Assembly: GCA_021789355.1 (NCBI GenBank)
Contig: JAJYJR010000204.1
Location: 1-9,236 of the forward strand
DNA from: Chloroflexota bacterium
GTDB taxonomy: Bacteria > Chloroflexota > Limnocylindria > Limnocylindrales > CSP1-4
Reading direction: 5' to 3'
Length of the DNA stretch: 9,236 bases
In this document: positions 7,340 to 9,236 of the stretch, piece by piece
How positions within the stretch are numbered: position 1 is the first letter of the stretch
How the letters are laid out: the number at the start of each line of letters is the position of its first letter
The notes under the pieces: model-generated
What the model was told of the DNA's origin: nothing
What the model saw: only the letters and a program-made list of their open reading frames with translations
Databases searched by the model: none
Made by a program: the position numbers and the translations under genes

Positions 7340-7359
7340 CCCGGGCCCCGAGGCCCGGG
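7340..7359 (-). terminator. 8-bp GC hairpin just past the metallophosphatase stop
   Basis: CCCGGGCC (7340-7347) and GGCCCGGG (7352-7359) form a perfect stem with a 4-nt loop (CCGA on plus, TCGG on minus), starting 9 bp past the TAG at 7371-7369. No T-run follows. It forms a tandem pair with the 12-bp hairpin 16 bp further on. A U-less terminator or 3'-end stabiliser is likely; a rho-assisted end is equally possible. Confidence 0.55.
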
Positions 7360-7368
7360 GCGGCCGGG

Positions 7369-9236
7369 CTAGGGGGCCGTCTGGAAGACGAGCCTGCCCT
7401 CGATCGCCGGCGAGACGGTTCCCTTGTCCTTGATGTAGTCGATGACCGCATCCCGGACGTAGTACTGGGTGTCGTGGACGATCTGCTTCAAGGGCCAGAG
7501 GCTGACCCCGTTGTTGTTGAAATTGCAGGACCCGGCCGCCAGGTAGTTCACGGTCGAGACGTTGTAGTACTTCGTGGCGTCGCTGAAGTTGACCGGCGTG
7601 CCGTTGATCTGCAGCGACACGACGTTGTTGCCGTCGGGTAGTGGCGGGGTCGTGGATCCCGGCACGGTCTTCTCGGCGTACGTGATCTTGCCGACCGAGT
7701 TGGTGTCGATCATGCAGGTCGTGTAGTACGAGTACCCGCCGTAGCCGGTCACGTACTTGTAGTAGTAGAAGTTCCGGTAGGCGCGCTCGAGAACCGCCTT
7801 GAGCTGGGGCCCGTTCATCTTGAGCACCACCAGCGAGTTCTCGTACGGCATCGCCGCGAACATGTCGGAGACCTTCAGGGTGACCGGCGCGTCCGGTGTC
7901 GCCCCGTCGGCGATCTTCTTGTTGGTCATGGCGCCGGACAGGTGCACGTCCACGTCGGTGATCCCGTGCTTCGCGAGCTCGAACACCGAGGCATCGGCCT
8001 GCAGGTTCGCGCCGTTGGTCTCCTGGGTGAACGCGTTCAGCGTGTCGATGGGCGCGGTGGTCTTGCCGACGACCTGGTCCTGGTACGTGGACAGCGCCGC
8101 CACGTACGGGTCGACGATCGCCTTGATCTCCGGGTCTGCGGGCGTGTCCTTGGTGACGGCCAGGTACTGCCCGGCCTCGGTCACCGTCTCGTACCCGCCG
8201 CCCGGGTGCGTCTTGATGGACGTGACGTCGGCGAGCAGCTGCGAGGCGGCCGCCGGCTTGATCGTCCCGGCCGAGCGCTGGGCCGTGACGTACGCGGCGA
8301 ACGCGGTGAGCTGCGTCATCGCGGACGCGGTCTGCTTCTTCGCGAACGCCGACTTGATCGCGTTCAGCCTGGAGGTGAGCGCCGTGACCACGGCCTTGTT
8401 CGTGATCGTGCCGGCGCCGTACATCATCGACACGTCATCGATCGTCCCGACGACGATCGGGCGCATGCCCAGGATGACTTCGCCGAGGTACTGGTTGTAG
8501 CGGTAGGCCTGCGTCACCTCGACCGGCTCCCCACCGGGGCCGGCGATGATGGTGGGCAGGTACTTGTAGTCACCGGATCCCGTGACCGGGCTCGTGTGGC
8601 TGTGGCCGCCAACGATCGCCTCGAGGCCCGAGACCTGGGCGGCCATCGCCGTGTCGACGTTGCTGTCCACCTCGACGCTCTTGGGGTCCGTGGTGAACCC
8701 GATGTGCGTGAGGGCGACCACGGCGTCGTCCTTCGGGGCGAGCTTCGTGGCCAGGCTCTGCGCTGCCGTCAGCGGGTTGCTGAAGGTCAGGCCCGCGATG
8801 TTGCTGGGGAGCTCGTAGTTCGGGACGCGGTGGTTCGTGATCCCGATGGTCGCGACGCTGATCTTCTCGGGCCCGACGACGGTCGTGAGGTACGGCTTGA
8901 CGCCGCTCCCGCCGCGTGCCGCGGAGAGCCCGTAGGCGCCGCTGTCCTTGACGTTGGCGCCCAGGACGGCGAACTGCGCCTGGCCCATGACGCCCTTGAA
9001 GACGCTGCTCCCGAAGTTGAACTCGTGGTTGCCCAGGGTCATCGCGTTGTAGCCCAGGGCGTTCATGACGGCGATGATCGGGTCGGTCCGGAGCGAGTCC
9101 GGAAGTGGCGTGCCGTCGCTCGCCTTCCCCGTGTACGAGGTCTTGAAGTAGTAGGACATCGCGTCGCCCTGGATCTGGTCACCGGCGCTCAGCAGCAGCG
9201 TCCGCTGCGGGTTGTACGCGCGCTCCTGGTTGATCA
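7369..9236 (-). CDS. Secreted 5'-nucleotidase/2',3'-cyclic-nucleotide phosphodiesterase-type metallophosphatase with FIMAH-like domain (partial, N-terminus off right edge)
   Basis: The frame is open from the window edge; the Met at 9159 is internal, because upstream codons read INQERAYNPQRTLLLSAGDQ-IQGDA, the conserved GDxxQG metal-site region. Numbering from that Met, GNHEF (43-47), THIG (151-154) and GGHSHT (184-189) complete the visible metallophosphoesterase signatures. The first DxH motif and signal peptide lie outside the window. Residues about 252-316, with MTQLTAFAAYVTAQRSAG, resemble a FIMAH helical module. The 5'-nucleotidase C-terminal domain covers about 360-560 (TNGANLQADA, VSDMFAAMPYENSLVVLKMN). 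The usual G-G-I-R of that domain is GAMTN here, so the nucleotide-binding Arg seems replaced by Asn413. A Tyr-rich patch spans 461-480, and the only two cysteines (482, 545) could form a disulfide. Relatives remove phosphate from extracellular nucleotides. No C-terminal membrane anchor or LPxTG is seen. Confidence 0.9.
   Translation of the reverse strand, partial: INQERAYNPQRTLLLSAGDQIQGDAMSYYFKTSYTGKASDGTPLPDSLRTDPIIAVMNALGYNAMTLGNHEFNFGSSVFKGVMGQAQFAVLGANVKDSGAYGLSAARGGSGVKPYLTTVVGPEKISVATIGITNHRVPNYELPSNIAGLTFSNPLTAAQSLATKLAPKDDAVVALTHIGFTTDPKSVEVDSNVDTAMAAQVSGLEAIVGGHSHTSPVTGSGDYKYLPTIIAGPGGEPVEVTQAYRYNQYLGEVILGMRPIVVGTIDDVSMMYGAGTITNKAVVTALTSRLNAIKSAFAKKQTASAMTQLTAFAAYVTAQRSAGTIKPAAASQLLADVTSIKTHPGGGYETVTEAGQYLAVTKDTPADPEIKAIVDPYVAALSTYQDQVVGKTTAPIDTLNAFTQETNGANLQADASVFELAKHGITDVDVHLSGAMTNKKIADGATPDAPVTLKVSDMFAAMPYENSLVVLKMNGPQLKAVLERAYRNFYYYKYVTGYGGYSYYTTCMIDTNSVGKITYAEKTVPGSTTPPLPDGNNVVSLQINGTPVNFSDATKYYNVSTVNYLAAGSCNFNNNGVSLWPLKQIVHDTQYYVRDAVIDYIKDKGTVSPAIEGRLVFQTAP

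Noticed and set aside
9157..9159. The ATG at 9159 as the start of the metallophosphatase
   Set aside because: The conserved LLLSAGDQIQGDA segment lies upstream in the same open frame, so the gene continues beyond the window.

Overview
The window is high-GC bacterial DNA with five protein genes, all on the minus strand. Reading in the direction of transcription (right to left) they are: a secreted 5'-nucleotidase-type metallophosphatase cut by the right edge, an aminobutyraldehyde-type aldehyde dehydrogenase, a 797-bp repeat-filled non-coding stretch, uvrC, a TauE/SafE-family membrane protein, secD, and the 5' part of secF cut by the left edge. The very high GC, long antisense shadow frames, Ser/Pro/Ala-rich linkers and apparently leaderless starts suggest a high-GC lineage such as Chloroflexota or Actinomycetota. 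The sequence alone does not settle which, and there is no rRNA or tRNA to help.

Right part (7216-9236): the metallophosphatase keeps its GNHE and GGHSH metal-site motifs. It carries a FIMAH-like helical module between the catalytic and C-terminal domains. Two strong GC hairpins follow its stop and probably end its transcript. The aldehyde dehydrogenase then starts from a clear Shine-Dalgarno sequence.

Middle part (4895-5691): no convincing gene. It holds three unrelated tandem repeat arrays (a modular 35/29/17-bp array, a 10-bp array and a 42-bp hairpin-bearing array) and a further 10-bp-stem inverted repeat. This is the least explained part of the window.

Left part (1-4894): uvrC and the TauE-like gene overlap by 4 bp (GTGA) and are presumably co-translated. 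uvrC and secD both have a -10-like box placed so that transcription would start at or within about two bases of the start codon, with no Shine-Dalgarno, so both look leaderless. secD and secF encode the two halves of the SecDF proton-driven protein-export motor. SecF is unusual in having about 87 uncharged Ser/Ala/Pro/Thr-rich residues inserted in its first extracytoplasmic domain.

I found no new multi-gene system. Most of the genes are housekeeping. The interest lies in the intergenic repeats, the SecF insertion, the start signals and the metallophosphatase architecture.
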